Source: Rhizobium sp. Root482
GTDB taxonomy: Bacteria > Pseudomonadota > Alphaproteobacteria > Rhizobiales > Rhizobiaceae
Length of the DNA: 64,000 bases
Direction: 5' to 3'
NCBI RefSeq assembly: GCF_001426565.1
Contig: NZ_LMFA01000026.1
Span: 382,875-446,874, forward strand
Positions within the stretch are counted from its first letter, which is position 1. Each line of letters opens with the position of its first letter. Positions 34,009 to 42,701 of the stretch are shown here, piece by piece. The notes under the pieces were generated by a model. The model was not told the DNA's origin, ran no database searches, and worked only from the letters and a program-made list of their open reading frames with translations. Position numbers and translations under genes: made by a program.

Positions 34009-34786
34009 GGTCTCTCACCGAAGCCGCTCGGCCTTTCGCGCGATCCGCGTCCTCCTCGCCCTTGCCTGCCTGCTCCCGCCCTTGCCGGTGAGGGCACAGC
34101 AGGAAACCGGCGAATGCGCGGTCCTCATGCACGGACTTGCGCGCGGCAGCGGTTCGTTCTGGCTTGTCGAAACGATATTGACCGCAAAGGGCTACCACGT
34201 CGTCAACAGGGACCACCCCTCCACGAGAGACACCATCGCCGGGCTGTCCGTCCATGTCGGGGCGGCGGTCGCCGAATGCGGGACGCGCCGCGTGAACTTC
34301 GTCACCCATTCCATGGGCGGCATCCTCGTCCGGCATTGGCTTGCCGGCCACCGGCCCGAAAGGCTGGGGCGCGTGGTGATGCTCGCGCCACCCAACCACG
34401 GGTCTGAAATCGTCGATGTCTTCGGCGACCTCCCGCCCTTCCACTGGATCAACGGGCCGGCAGGTCTGGAACTGGGGACGGGTCGAAACGCCACGCCGGA
34501 AACCCTGCCGAAACCCGATTTCCCCCTCGGCATCATCGCCGGCGACATCTCCCTCAACCCGATCTACAATTCCATCCTCGAAGGGCCGAACGACGGCAAG
34601 GTCACGGTGGCGTCCACGCGCCTGGACGGTGCGGCCGACCACCTCGTGGTGCATGCCACACATACATTCATGATGTTCAATCCCGTCGTTGTCATGGAAA
34701 CGCTGCGCTTTCTCGAAACGGGCGCCTTCGATCACGGCATGACCTGGTATGCGGCCGCCACGGCCTTGAGCGCCATCGTCCAATAG
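34001..34786 (+). CDS. Exported alpha/beta hydrolase, lipase-like
   Basis: The 261-residue protein has a signal peptide ([19 protein letters not shown]) and an alpha/beta-hydrolase fold with the nucleophile elbow THSMGG, the oxyanion LMHGLARG and a late HTFMMF histidine. The pattern is that of PGAP1- or LipA-like esterases acting on lipids or esters in the periplasm. Its ATG at 34001 overlaps the AI-2E stop (ATGCGTGA), so the two are cotranscribed. The substrate is unknown. Confidence 0.8.
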   Translation: MREVSHRSRSAFRAIRVLLALACLLPPLPVRAQQETGECAVLMHGLARGSGSFWLVETILTAKGYHVVNRDHPSTRDTIAGLSVHVGAAVAECGTRRVNFVTHSMGGILVRHWLAGHRPERLGRVVMLAPPNHGSEIVDVFGDLPPFHWINGPAGLELGTGRNATPETLPKPDFPLGIIAGDISLNPIYNSILEGPNDGKVTVASTRLDGAADHLVVHATHTFMMFNPVVVMETLRFLETGAFDHGMTWYAAATALSAIVQ

Positions 34787-34956
34787 ACCAGGACCATCTG
34801 TGTCGTCACGGCAAGTTGTTAAGAAATCGGGAAGTTCGTCACACCGAAAATCACGGAGGGCGAAAAATAACCTTGCCAAGCGAAGTGTTCACTGACCTCA
34901 TCACGCCATGAGCCGGCGTCGCGGGCTCCAGCACAGGTCGAATTGGAGGAAAGCGC

Positions 34957-35298
34957 ATGTTTCTGAAGAAAGTGCTCTCGATTGCCATCGTTTTCGGCGC
35001 AGTGGCGCTTGCGGGTATGGCCGAAGCCCAGGCTGCCTCGGCGGTCGTCACCAGCACAGTCCATCTTCGCTCGGGACCGGGCACCAACTTCCGGACGATC
35101 GGTCGCGTGCATGCCCGCGAGCGCGTGCGTGTGAACCGGTGCGACCGTTCACTGCGCTGGTGTCAGGTGCAGCCGCGCCGCGGACGCACCGGATGGGTCA
35201 GTTCCCGCTTCCTCGACCGCGTGTCGGGCAACCATCGCCCTGGCCCGGGCAGCATCTGCTTCCACGGTGCGCGCGGGCATATCTGCATCGGCAGATAA
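34957..35298 (+). CDS. Exported small SH3-domain protein
   Basis: The 113-residue protein has a signal peptide (FLKKVLSIAIVFGAVALAGM, cleavage near AQAA) followed by one bacterial SH3 domain: STVHLRSGPGTNFRTIGRV, then WCQVQ and GRTGWVSSRFLD. Such domains bind peptidoglycan. The C-terminal tail has two cysteines (CFHGARGHIC) that could pair. It stands alone with its own upstream region. Confidence 0.85.
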   Translation: MFLKKVLSIAIVFGAVALAGMAEAQAASAVVTSTVHLRSGPGTNFRTIGRVHARERVRVNRCDRSLRWCQVQPRRGRTGWVSSRFLDRVSGNHRPGPGSICFHGARGHICIGR

Positions 35299-35366
35299 GA
35301 CGCGACGGGGCCAGTGCGGCGGTTCCCGCCGCACTGCAAACCGACCGGATTGAGCCAGGAGGCGAC

Positions 35367-35795
35367 ATGAATTTCAGATATCGGGACTTTGCCGGAGCAA
35401 CGGTGATGCTGCTCGCGGCCGCCGGAACGGCCTGGGCTCAAACGAGCGGGCCTGCCATCGTCGGAGCCTGGAAGCTCACCCGGATCGTCGGAAACGACGC
35501 GGTGCCGGGCGTGCTGGCAACCGTCGAGATCAGCCAGGACGGAAAGCTGACGGGCGACGCCGGCTGCAACCGCTTCGTCGGCACCATCAGCATCAAGGAA
35601 GATTCCGTGCAGGTGTCCCAGGTCGTCTCCACCCGCCGTTTGTGCCTCAATCCGGTGCAGGCGCAGGAAGATGCCCTACTGCGATCCCTCGAGACGATCA
35701 CGCGGGCCGATATCGACGATACCGGCCACCTCGTGATGCGCAATGACCGGGAGGTCGTTCTCGAGGCAACCGCGCTTGCCGAACAGCCAAGGTGA
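35367..35795 (+). CDS. Exported META-domain protein
   Basis: The 142-residue protein has a signal peptide (VMLLAAAGTAWAQ) and a META/HslJ-like domain with GAWKLTRIVGNDA, the LTGDAGCNRFVGTI core and STRRLCLN. Two cysteines are at conserved META positions. Family members are periplasmic or outer-membrane-associated stress and antibiotic-tolerance factors without a known reaction. The ATG at 35367 follows AGGAGG. The stop lies just before the next gene, so the two may be cotranscribed. Confidence 0.82.
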   Translation: MNFRYRDFAGATVMLLAAAGTAWAQTSGPAIVGAWKLTRIVGNDAVPGVLATVEISQDGKLTGDAGCNRFVGTISIKEDSVQVSQVVSTRRLCLNPVQAQEDALLRSLETITRADIDDTGHLVMRNDREVVLEATALAEQPR

Positions 35796-35833
35796 CCCCG
35801 TTTGCCCCGATCGGTCGATGCAAAGGCAGGCTG

Positions 35834-36964
35834 ATGCCACGGCTGATCGCCCTTTGCGCCGCCATGATCCTGACCGCCTGCACGATGCAGCGCGCGCCGA
35901 CTGGCCTGCAGCCCGCCGGCTTGCCCGCGGAGACGGGATCCGCGACGCCCGTCTTTCTTGCGACGAACAGGCAGAAGACCATGATCGCTGCCAGACCGTT
36001 TTCAGCCGACCGGTCATTGACGCTCAATTTCGCCCGTTTCGACGTCACCGCCCCAGCCCGCCGGCGTCTGGGCGAGGTTCCTGTCGGCGGAAACGATCCC
36101 CGGCATCATTTCACCGCGACATACCGTGACATAGACGGCCGCGCGCGGCTCATTGCCGAGATCAACGCCGCACTGGAGCGGCTTCCGTCACACAATCGGG
36201 AAATCTTCATTTTCGTCCACGGCTACAACAACAACATTTCGGAGAGCCTTTTCCGGACGGCGCAGATCGTCACCGACTTTGGAATCCAATCGGTGCCACT
36301 GCACTATGCCTGGCCGTCTGCCGGCTCGCTGCCGCTTTATGTGTTCGACCGCGACAGCGCGATCTTCGCCCGTGACGGGCTTGCCGAAACGATCGAACTG
36401 GCCGCGCAGACGAAAGCGAAGGACGTGGTTTTGGTCGCCCATTCGATGGGCGCCTTTGCGACGATGGAGGCGCTGCGAACACTGGCGCTTCGCGGGAAAT
36501 CCGCCACGTTCAAGCGGTTCGGCGGCGTTGTCCTGGCTGCGCCCGATATCGATGTCGATGTCTTCGACAGCCAGCTCGCCGATATCGGCGCGCTGCCCGT
36601 CCCCTTCACCATTCTGGTCTCGCAGCGCGACCGCGCAATCGGCCTGTCGCGTTTCCTGGCCGGCGGACACCCGCGCGTTGGCAATGTCCACGACATCGCC
36701 CTTCTGCAAAGCAGCGGCATCACGGTCATCGATGTCTCGCGTGTGGACGGCGGCGGCCACACCGTATTCGCCCAGTCCGAGGCGATGACGAAACTTGTCG
36801 AAAACAGCCGGATGGCCCGCAACGCCCTCGTCAGCGGCAACACGACACTTTCCCCCGCCAGTCTCGCCGAGGCCGTGGCGACAAGCGCCGTGGCGCTTCC
36901 CTTGACCATTTTCCTGCCCGACGGAACTCTTTTCGGCGGCACGACCGGACAGAGGAGGCCCTGA
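35834..36964 (+). CDS. Lipoprotein alpha/beta hydrolase (DUF900 family)
   Basis: The 376-residue protein begins with a lipoprotein signal (LIALCAAMILTAC, lipobox LTAC) and continues as a DUF900 hydrolase: FLATNRQK near the start, IFIFVHGYNNNISESLFRTA (oxyanion), VAHSMGAFATMEAL (nucleophile Ser), and a late VDGGGHTVFA histidine. It is probably attached to the outer membrane. The start at 35834 is preferred because the signal sequence begins there; a GTG at 35792 overlapping the META gene is possible. The substrate is unknown. Confidence 0.82.
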   Translation: MPRLIALCAAMILTACTMQRAPTGLQPAGLPAETGSATPVFLATNRQKTMIAARPFSADRSLTLNFARFDVTAPARRRLGEVPVGGNDPRHHFTATYRDIDGRARLIAEINAALERLPSHNREIFIFVHGYNNNISESLFRTAQIVTDFGIQSVPLHYAWPSAGSLPLYVFDRDSAIFARDGLAETIELAAQTKAKDVVLVAHSMGAFATMEALRTLALRGKSATFKRFGGVVLAAPDIDVDVFDSQLADIGALPVPFTILVSQRDRAIGLSRFLAGGHPRVGNVHDIALLQSSGITVIDVSRVDGGGHTVFAQSEAMTKLVENSRMARNALVSGNTTLSPASLAEAVATSAVALPLTIFLPDGTLFGGTTGQRRP

Positions 36965-37118
36965 CAGGTCATCGACATCGAATGCAGCTGGAAAAAACAA
37001 GGCTCGTGCCGGACCGGTACCGTGTTCCCGCTTGAACTATACAACCAGAAAATGCTTCAATGCCTTTCGCTTACTTTCCAGGCGTGGCTGTTGAACGAAC
37101 AAAATAGGAAGAAAGCTC

Positions 37119-38558
37119 ATGGGGCTGTTTGGAATTTTGCTCGCGCTCGCCCTCCTGATGTGGTTTGCCTATCGCGGCTGGAGTGTGCTGCTTCTGGCGC
37201 CTGCCGCGGCGCTCATCGCCGCCCTCATCTCCGGCGAGCCCCTGTTGCCGCATTGGACCTCGACATTCATGAGCGGCACGGCACGCTTCGTGGCGCAATG
37301 GCTTCCCCTGTTCCTGCTGGGCGGTATTTTCGGCAAGATGATGGATGACAGTGGCTCCATCACGTCGATCGCCCGCTTCCTGACGGAGAAGCTGGGCGTC
37401 AAGCGGACCATGCTTTCGGTGGTTCTCGCCTCCGCCGTCGTTACCTATGGCGGCGTCAGCGTATTCGTGGCGTTCTTCGTGCTGGTTCCGATGGCGCGCG
37501 AAATGTTCAAGGCCGCCAATATCCCGACACGGCTGATGCCGGCGGCGATCGGGCTTGGCGCGTTCACCTTCACCATGTCGGCGATGCCGGGGACGCCCTC
37601 GACGAACAATGCCATCCCGATGCCCTATTTCGGCACGACGACCTTCGCCGCTCCCGGCCTCGGCATTATCGCGTCCATCATCACCCTCGCCTTCGGCCTG
37701 TGGTGGCTGGCACGCATCGAGGCGAAGGCGCGCGCAACCGGCGAAGGCTATGTCGATGACGAAGACGGTGCCGTCCTCATCAGCGAGAAGGTGCGCGAGC
37801 AGGCGACCGTTTCCGGGGACTTCGATCCGAACGAGCTGACGCACGGCCAGCGCAGCGACACGGCCCCGTCCTTCTTCTTTGCCGTCCTGCCCCTCGCCGT
37901 CGTCATCGCCGTCAACTTTCTCATGGCGCTGGTGGTGCTGCCGCGCATCGATTTCTCCGCCGCGGAAGCGGCCCTCGGCATCAACATCTCTTCCACGATC
38001 GGCGTCTGGGCGGTCCTGATCGCGCTGGCTGCGGCGATCGTCACCGCCATCGCGGTCAATTACGGGCGCCTCGGCAGCCTGCGCGAGAGCCTCGATGCCG
38101 GCGCGAACTCCGCAGTTCTGCCGATCATGACGGTGGCGAGCCTCGTCGGCTTCGGCGCGGTCGTCGCGGCGATGCCTGCCTTCGCCGTCGTCCGGGACGC
38201 GGTGCTGGAGATTCCCGGCGGTCCTCTCGTGTCGCTGGTCGTCGCGATGAACTCGCTGGCGGCCCTGACGGGAACGGCCTCGGGCGGCATGGCGATCGCG
38301 CTCGATGCGCTCGGCAGCGAATATATGCGGCTTGCCGGCGAGTATGGCATCAACCCCGAGCTGATGCACCGCCTGACGACCATCAGCGCCGGCACACTCG
38401 ACGCCCTGCCCCATAACGGCACGGTGCTGCTGCTGCTCCAGATCAGCAAGCAGACCCATGCCGGCAGCTACTTCGACATGGTGATGACCGTGATCGTCAG
38501 CGTCATCATTTCACTCGTCGCCGTGTTCATCCTGGGCGCGACATTCGGCTCCTTTTGA
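37119..38558 (+). CDS. GntP-family permease
   Basis: The 479-residue membrane protein has the pattern of gluconate:H+ symporter (GntP) relatives: a dozen helices, with WLPLFLLGGIFGKMMDDSG, the YGGVSVFVAFFVLVPMA helix, the FTFTMSAMPGTPS motif and the C-terminal LDALPHNGTVLLLL. Such proteins import gluconate, other hydroxyacids or carboxylates. A good ribosome site (AGGAAGAAAGCTC) precedes the ATG. Its stop overlaps the ureF start, which couples it to urease genes although no gluconate enzyme is near. Confidence 0.87.
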   Translation: MGLFGILLALALLMWFAYRGWSVLLLAPAAALIAALISGEPLLPHWTSTFMSGTARFVAQWLPLFLLGGIFGKMMDDSGSITSIARFLTEKLGVKRTMLSVVLASAVVTYGGVSVFVAFFVLVPMAREMFKAANIPTRLMPAAIGLGAFTFTMSAMPGTPSTNNAIPMPYFGTTTFAAPGLGIIASIITLAFGLWWLARIEAKARATGEGYVDDEDGAVLISEKVREQATVSGDFDPNELTHGQRSDTAPSFFFAVLPLAVVIAVNFLMALVVLPRIDFSAAEAALGINISSTIGVWAVLIALAAAIVTAIAVNYGRLGSLRESLDAGANSAVLPIMTVASLVGFGAVVAAMPAFAVVRDAVLEIPGGPLVSLVVAMNSLAALTGTASGGMAIALDALGSEYMRLAGEYGINPELMHRLTTISAGTLDALPHNGTVLLLLQISKQTHAGSYFDMVMTVIVSVIISLVAVFILGATFGSF

Positions 38559-39268
38559 GTTTCCCGCCGGTGCAGCACGCTCCAGATTCATCCGGCATCG
38601 CCGAGAGCGGCATTCCGATCCACCTGCTCCGGCTCGTCAGCCCGAGCCAGCCGGTCGGCGCGTTCTCCTATTCCCGCGCCCTGGAATGGGCCGTCCATGC
38701 CGGCACGGTGAACGACGAGGCGTCGGCAGCATCCTGGATTTTCGGCCTCATCGAGCATAGCTACGCAGCGCTCGACGGAGCCCTGTTCTGGCGCATGATG
38801 CAGGCCTTGCAGGCAGGCGACCAGACTGCTTTCCTGAAAGCCGACACCTGGCTTTCGTCGGCGCGCGAAAGCCGCGAGATCGAGCTTGAGGACCGGCGGA
38901 TGGGTGAATCCCTGCTTCGCCTCCTCCAGGAACTCGACGTACCCGACGCCAAAACGCTCACGGAGCGGAAACTCGGCTTCCCCGCCGCCTTTGCGCTCGC
39001 CGCGACCCATTGGGAGATCGACCCGCAAGCCGCGCTGCGCGGTCTCCTGTGGAGCGTCATCGAGAACCAGGTGACGGCCGCCATCCGGCTCGTGCCGCTG
39101 GGGCATACGGCCGGCCAGCGCATTCTCGTCGCAAGCCCCCCGGTGATCGAGCGCGCAGCGCAAAAGGCGGCGTCCTTGAGCGATGAGGAGATCGGCAATG
39201 CCGCGCCGGCCATGGCCATGGCAAGCGCCTGGCACGAGACCCAGTACAGCCGCCTCTTCCGCTCCTGA
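38555..39268 (+). CDS. ureF: Urease accessory protein UreF
   Basis: The 237-residue protein is a UreF: all-helical, with LLRLVSPSQPVGAFSYSRALEWAV near the N-terminus in blocks typical of the family and the C-terminal RLVPLGHTAGQRIL. UreF forms the UreFD-UreG complex that gates GTP-dependent nickel delivery. The first codon is TTG, overlapping the permease stop; a GTG 15 bases further is the alternative. It is separated from ureG by about 7 kb of unrelated genes, unlike the usual compact ureDABCEFG clusters. Confidence 0.9.
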   Translation: MSFPPVQHAPDSSGIAESGIPIHLLRLVSPSQPVGAFSYSRALEWAVHAGTVNDEASAASWIFGLIEHSYAALDGALFWRMMQALQAGDQTAFLKADTWLSSARESREIELEDRRMGESLLRLLQELDVPDAKTLTERKLGFPAAFALAATHWEIDPQAALRGLLWSVIENQVTAAIRLVPLGHTAGQRILVASPPVIERAAQKAASLSDEEIGNAAPAMAMASAWHETQYSRLFRS

Positions 39269-39272
39269 GCGC

Positions 39273-41033
39273 CTAGCGGGACTTCACCAGCCCGGAAAAG
39301 CCGGCGACCGCCAGAAGGCCAAGCGCCCAGCCGATGACCGATTGGAAGAAATAGTAGCGCAGCGCGAAGGTGCCGCCCGGCTTCATCGAGTCCGGCCGCC
39401 AGAACTCCTTCTGTCCGATCGACAGGACGGGCAGGAGGACATCGAGCGAATACATGCCGGCATTGAACTCCGGATAGCTGGATGCCTCCGGTTGATCGAG
39501 GAAGCAAGCGAGCTGCGTTTGCCCGGCCCGGGCGCGACCGAGCATGGTCTGGCCGCTGGAGGGCATGTAACGCTGTTCCGTTTCAGGAAGGTTGCACATC
39601 GTCCATTCCAGCGAGCGCAGCATAACCGGGCTGTTGGGCTTCATTGCGCCGCTCTCGTAGGCGAAGAAGAAGACCCCGATGCCGGTGACCCAAAACAGAA
39701 TGATCCAGATGAAGGCGTAGAGCGGCTGCCGGCCATAGCGCACGGTTATGTTCAGAATGCCATCGCGGAGCGTGAGGGCAAAGCGCAAGAGCCAACTGCG
39801 CGTGCGCGCCCGGCGGGCCCGACGCAGCAACCGCTCCTTGGCGATCAGCACCTCCCGCGTATCCTCGTCGTGCCCCATATCGGAAAAGACCGCCGACAGG
39901 TGTTCGTAGGGCTGCGGCCAGAAATCCGTGTCCCAGCGCACCGCGGTCTGTCGCGCCAGCCATTCAAGACGGCTCCCTGCATCGACGGGACCACCGATGA
40001 AGGCGCCGTACTGGCAGCGGTTCAGCAACAGATCACCTTTCTTCGGCCAGCTCTGCCGGTCGTCGTCGATCGCCCCGACGGTAGCGGCCGTCAGGTCCAG
40101 TACACCATCGACCACCGCCTCTTGTCGCAGCACGAATGCACCCGCGATCGCTGCGTGATTGAGCCGCAGCGCGAAATCCCCGGGCTGAGAAAGGCGTGCG
40201 GCGGTGCAGTTGACATCTCCTCCAACCCGGACGGCCACCAGACGGACCTCGCCGGAGACGCGTGCGCCACTCAGAATGAAATGGCCCTCCACCACGAGGG
40301 CATCGCCATTCAGCGCGACGGCATCCGGCCGTTCTATCCGAACGCCGGCCGCATTCACGCCCCCGCCCAGCTTTGCCGAGGAGAGATTGATGCCGCCTGT
40401 CACCTCGGCCCCGCGCAGCAGGACGCTGCCGCGCGCCTCGATTCCGCCGGCATCCAGCGCCGTCTCGCCGGGCAGGTCGAGACAGACCCCGTCGGCTTCC
40501 AGCGCCCCGCTGAGGCGCGCGCCGGCCAGCCTGACCGCCCCGGTGAAGACCGCGCTCTTCATCGATACGGACCCACGCGCCTCCAGCCGCTCCGCCCGCA
40601 GCCCCGGCAACCGGGAGCCGTCGAGAAACAGGCTGTCGATAATTGCCGAGCGCAGGACGGGAACAGATTCGAAATGGCAGTCCTTCAGGCCGATATCCCG
40701 GGGGATGCGGCAACCCTCGAGGTCGAGGACGCCCGTTATCCAGGCCCCGCCGAGCTTGAGACCCCTTCGTTGCCGGGATGAACCGCTGTCCTTGAGGATG
40801 AGAAAGCGCAGGAATTCGGCGCGCACGGAACGCTGGGGATCGGCCTCTTGCGGCCGAAGACCGTCGCCGATACGATCGAGGCCGGTGCCCTGCACATTGG
40901 CGACGATCTCGGCTTCCGCCGGGGAAAGCGGAAGAAAATCGTCAAGGCTGGCCTCGGAAACAGACGGCACGTTTATCTTCCCTGTTTCGTCGTCCATGTC
41001 CGGCCCCCGGCTTTCATCAGCAGTTACTTGCAT
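39273..41033 (-). CDS. Beta-helix membrane protein with two-helix C-terminal module
   Basis: I do not recognise a reaction for this 586-residue protein. About residues 90-330 show an irregular repeat with small and aliphatic residues alternating around G-x-[VL]-x-L-x-[GA]-A (for example GSVSMKSAVFTGAVRLAGA), as in pentapeptide or bactofilin-like beta-helices. About residues 340-420 are soluble and charged. A strong helix (AFIWIILFWVTGIGVFFFA) and a last one (FFQSVIGWALGLLAVAGF) frame a segment with YSLDVLLPVLSIGQ that resembles the pore-loop arrangement of two-helix channels. It is convergent with ureF, with 4 bases between stops. The start may be the Met at residue 13. Confidence 0.6.
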   Translation of the reverse strand: MQVTADESRGPDMDDETGKINVPSVSEASLDDFLPLSPAEAEIVANVQGTGLDRIGDGLRPQEADPQRSVRAEFLRFLILKDSGSSRQRRGLKLGGAWITGVLDLEGCRIPRDIGLKDCHFESVPVLRSAIIDSLFLDGSRLPGLRAERLEARGSVSMKSAVFTGAVRLAGARLSGALEADGVCLDLPGETALDAGGIEARGSVLLRGAEVTGGINLSSAKLGGGVNAAGVRIERPDAVALNGDALVVEGHFILSGARVSGEVRLVAVRVGGDVNCTAARLSQPGDFALRLNHAAIAGAFVLRQEAVVDGVLDLTAATVGAIDDDRQSWPKKGDLLLNRCQYGAFIGGPVDAGSRLEWLARQTAVRWDTDFWPQPYEHLSAVFSDMGHDEDTREVLIAKERLLRRARRARTRSWLLRFALTLRDGILNITVRYGRQPLYAFIWIILFWVTGIGVFFFAYESGAMKPNSPVMLRSLEWTMCNLPETEQRYMPSSGQTMLGRARAGQTQLACFLDQPEASSYPEFNAGMYSLDVLLPVLSIGQKEFWRPDSMKPGGTFALRYYFFQSVIGWALGLLAVAGFSGLVKSR

Positions 41034-41178
41034 GTCAAAGCTTACACAATATTGCTCTCTGCCCGGTATTTCGCGAAAATCGCTGAAATTTTCTTAAGGA
41101 TGCTAAATATCGCTTATAGACTGTGACGCACGCAATGTTACGGTGCGACCGTCTACAACACAGATATAGGGTAATTCC

Positions 41179-41442
41179 ATGAAAAGAACTTCCCTTCTTC
41201 TCCTCTTCCTCGGAATGCTTGCCGTCACGGGATGCACATCCACGGAGCGCGGCGCGGGCATCGGTGCTGCATCCGGTGCGGTGATCGGTGGAGCGGTCAC
41301 CGGCAATGTGCGTGGCGCTGCTGTCGGTGCCGCGGTCGGCGGCGTTACAGGCGCCGTCATCGGCAACGTCGCAGGACAGCCCGGCCGGTGCTACTATCGC
41401 GACCGTCACGGCAGACGCTACATCGACGCCTGCCCCCGCTGA
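41179..41442 (+). CDS. Small glycine-zipper lipoprotein
   Basis: The 87-residue protein has a lipoprotein signal (LLLLFLGMLAVTGC, lipobox VTGC) followed by a glycine zipper with GAGIGAASGAVIGGAVTG, a pattern of rickettsial 17-kDa antigen and YMGG-like outer-membrane lipoproteins. The tail CYYRDRHGRRYIDACP adds two cysteines. It probably sits in the outer membrane; its role is not known. It lies upstream of the RND genes on the same strand with its own leader. Confidence 0.8.
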   Translation: MKRTSLLLLFLGMLAVTGCTSTERGAGIGAASGAVIGGAVTGNVRGAAVGAAVGGVTGAVIGNVAGQPGRCYYRDRHGRRYIDACPR

Positions 41443-41546
41443 GGGCTGGCGACAGGCTTCTGCCTCTTCCGCTCACCCGTCCCGCCTCCCGCGCCTGCGC
41501 CTCGACAGTGCCAGCGCGGGGGGCCGTTTCCTTCCGGAGTGTTCTC

Positions 41547-42701
41547 ATGAAGCCTTTTTCCGGTATGCCACGCATCTGCGGCGCCATCCTGCTCGCCGCA
41601 ACGAGCCTCATGCCGGTCAGCCTGGCGGCACAGACGGCGGCCACGGTAGGCACCGTGACGGTCCAGGTGGACGACGTATCGCCAAATCATGAATTCGTCG
41701 GCCGGGTCGAGGCCATCGATACGGTCGATGTGCGCTCCCGCATCGAGGGCTTCATCGACAAGCGGCTGTTCGACGAAGGAGGTCCTGTCGAAGCCGGCCA
41801 GCCACTTTTCCTGATCGATGCCCGCGGACTTGAGATCGCCCTGGCCGAGGCGAAGGCCAATCTGGCGAGCGCGAAAGCCACGCTTGACGACGCCACCCGC
41901 CGTTTTGAGCGCAACCGCACCTTGAGCCAAACAGTTTCACGGGCGGTGCAGGAGGAAAGCCAGGCGGCACGCGACACCGCGCAGGCGGCCCTGCTTTCGG
42001 CCGAGGCCAGGGTAAGCCAGGCCGAACTCAACCTCAGCTACAGCAGGATAACTTCTCCCCTGAAAGGCCGCATCGGCGCGGCATCTCTTTCTGCGGGCAG
42101 CTTCGTCAATGCCTCCTCGCCGGCCTTGGTCAGGGTCGTGCAGACCGATCCTATCCGCGTGGTCTTCTCCGTGAGCGACCGGACGGTTCTGGATTTGCGC
42201 GCGGCGGCAGGCGGGATCAGCACGGACGCGCTCGCCCAACGCTTCGAACCGAAGCTGCGCCTTTCGAACGGGCAGCAATACGACCAGGCAGGCAGGATCG
42301 AGTTCTTGGGAAACGAAATTGACGAGCGGACCGGTACGTTGGCGGTCCGCGCGCAGTTCGCCAATCCGAACTTCCTGCTCGTACCGGGCCAGTTCGTGAC
42401 GGTCGTGATCACCGAGGCCGAGCGCAAGATGCGTCCCGTGGTTCCCATTGGCGCCGTACAACAGGACCGCGAGGGCAAATACGTGCTTCTCGTCGACCCG
42501 GACGGCAAGGCGGCCCTGCGCCGCATCACGGTTTCTGAACAGGCGAACGGCAACTGGACGGTCGATAGCGGCCTCGACGGAGGAGAAACGCTGATCGTCG
42601 AAGGCCTCGCCAACGTCGCCGAAGGATCGCCCGTCACCGCCCAACCGATATCGGACGGCGACGGCACCGCAACGGCCTCGCAGCCGGATGCCGTACAATG
42701 A
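41547..42701 (+). CDS. RND efflux pump periplasmic adaptor
   Basis: The 384-residue protein has a signal peptide ([20 protein letters not shown]) without a lipobox and the RND adaptor order: barrel-sandwich halves at [19 protein letters not shown] and [14 protein letters not shown], a coiled-coil hairpin between (about residues 95-160), a beta-barrel and the membrane-proximal part with [11 protein letters not shown]. It connects the permease to an outer-membrane factor, which is not encoded here. The stop overlaps the permease start by 4 bases. Confidence 0.9.
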   Translation: MKPFSGMPRICGAILLAATSLMPVSLAAQTAATVGTVTVQVDDVSPNHEFVGRVEAIDTVDVRSRIEGFIDKRLFDEGGPVEAGQPLFLIDARGLEIALAEAKANLASAKATLDDATRRFERNRTLSQTVSRAVQEESQAARDTAQAALLSAEARVSQAELNLSYSRITSPLKGRIGAASLSAGSFVNASSPALVRVVQTDPIRVVFSVSDRTVLDLRAAAGGISTDALAQRFEPKLRLSNGQQYDQAGRIEFLGNEIDERTGTLAVRAQFANPNFLLVPGQFVTVVITEAERKMRPVVPIGAVQQDREGKYVLLVDPDGKAALRRITVSEQANGNWTVDSGLDGGETLIVEGLANVAEGSPVTAQPISDGDGTATASQPDAVQ

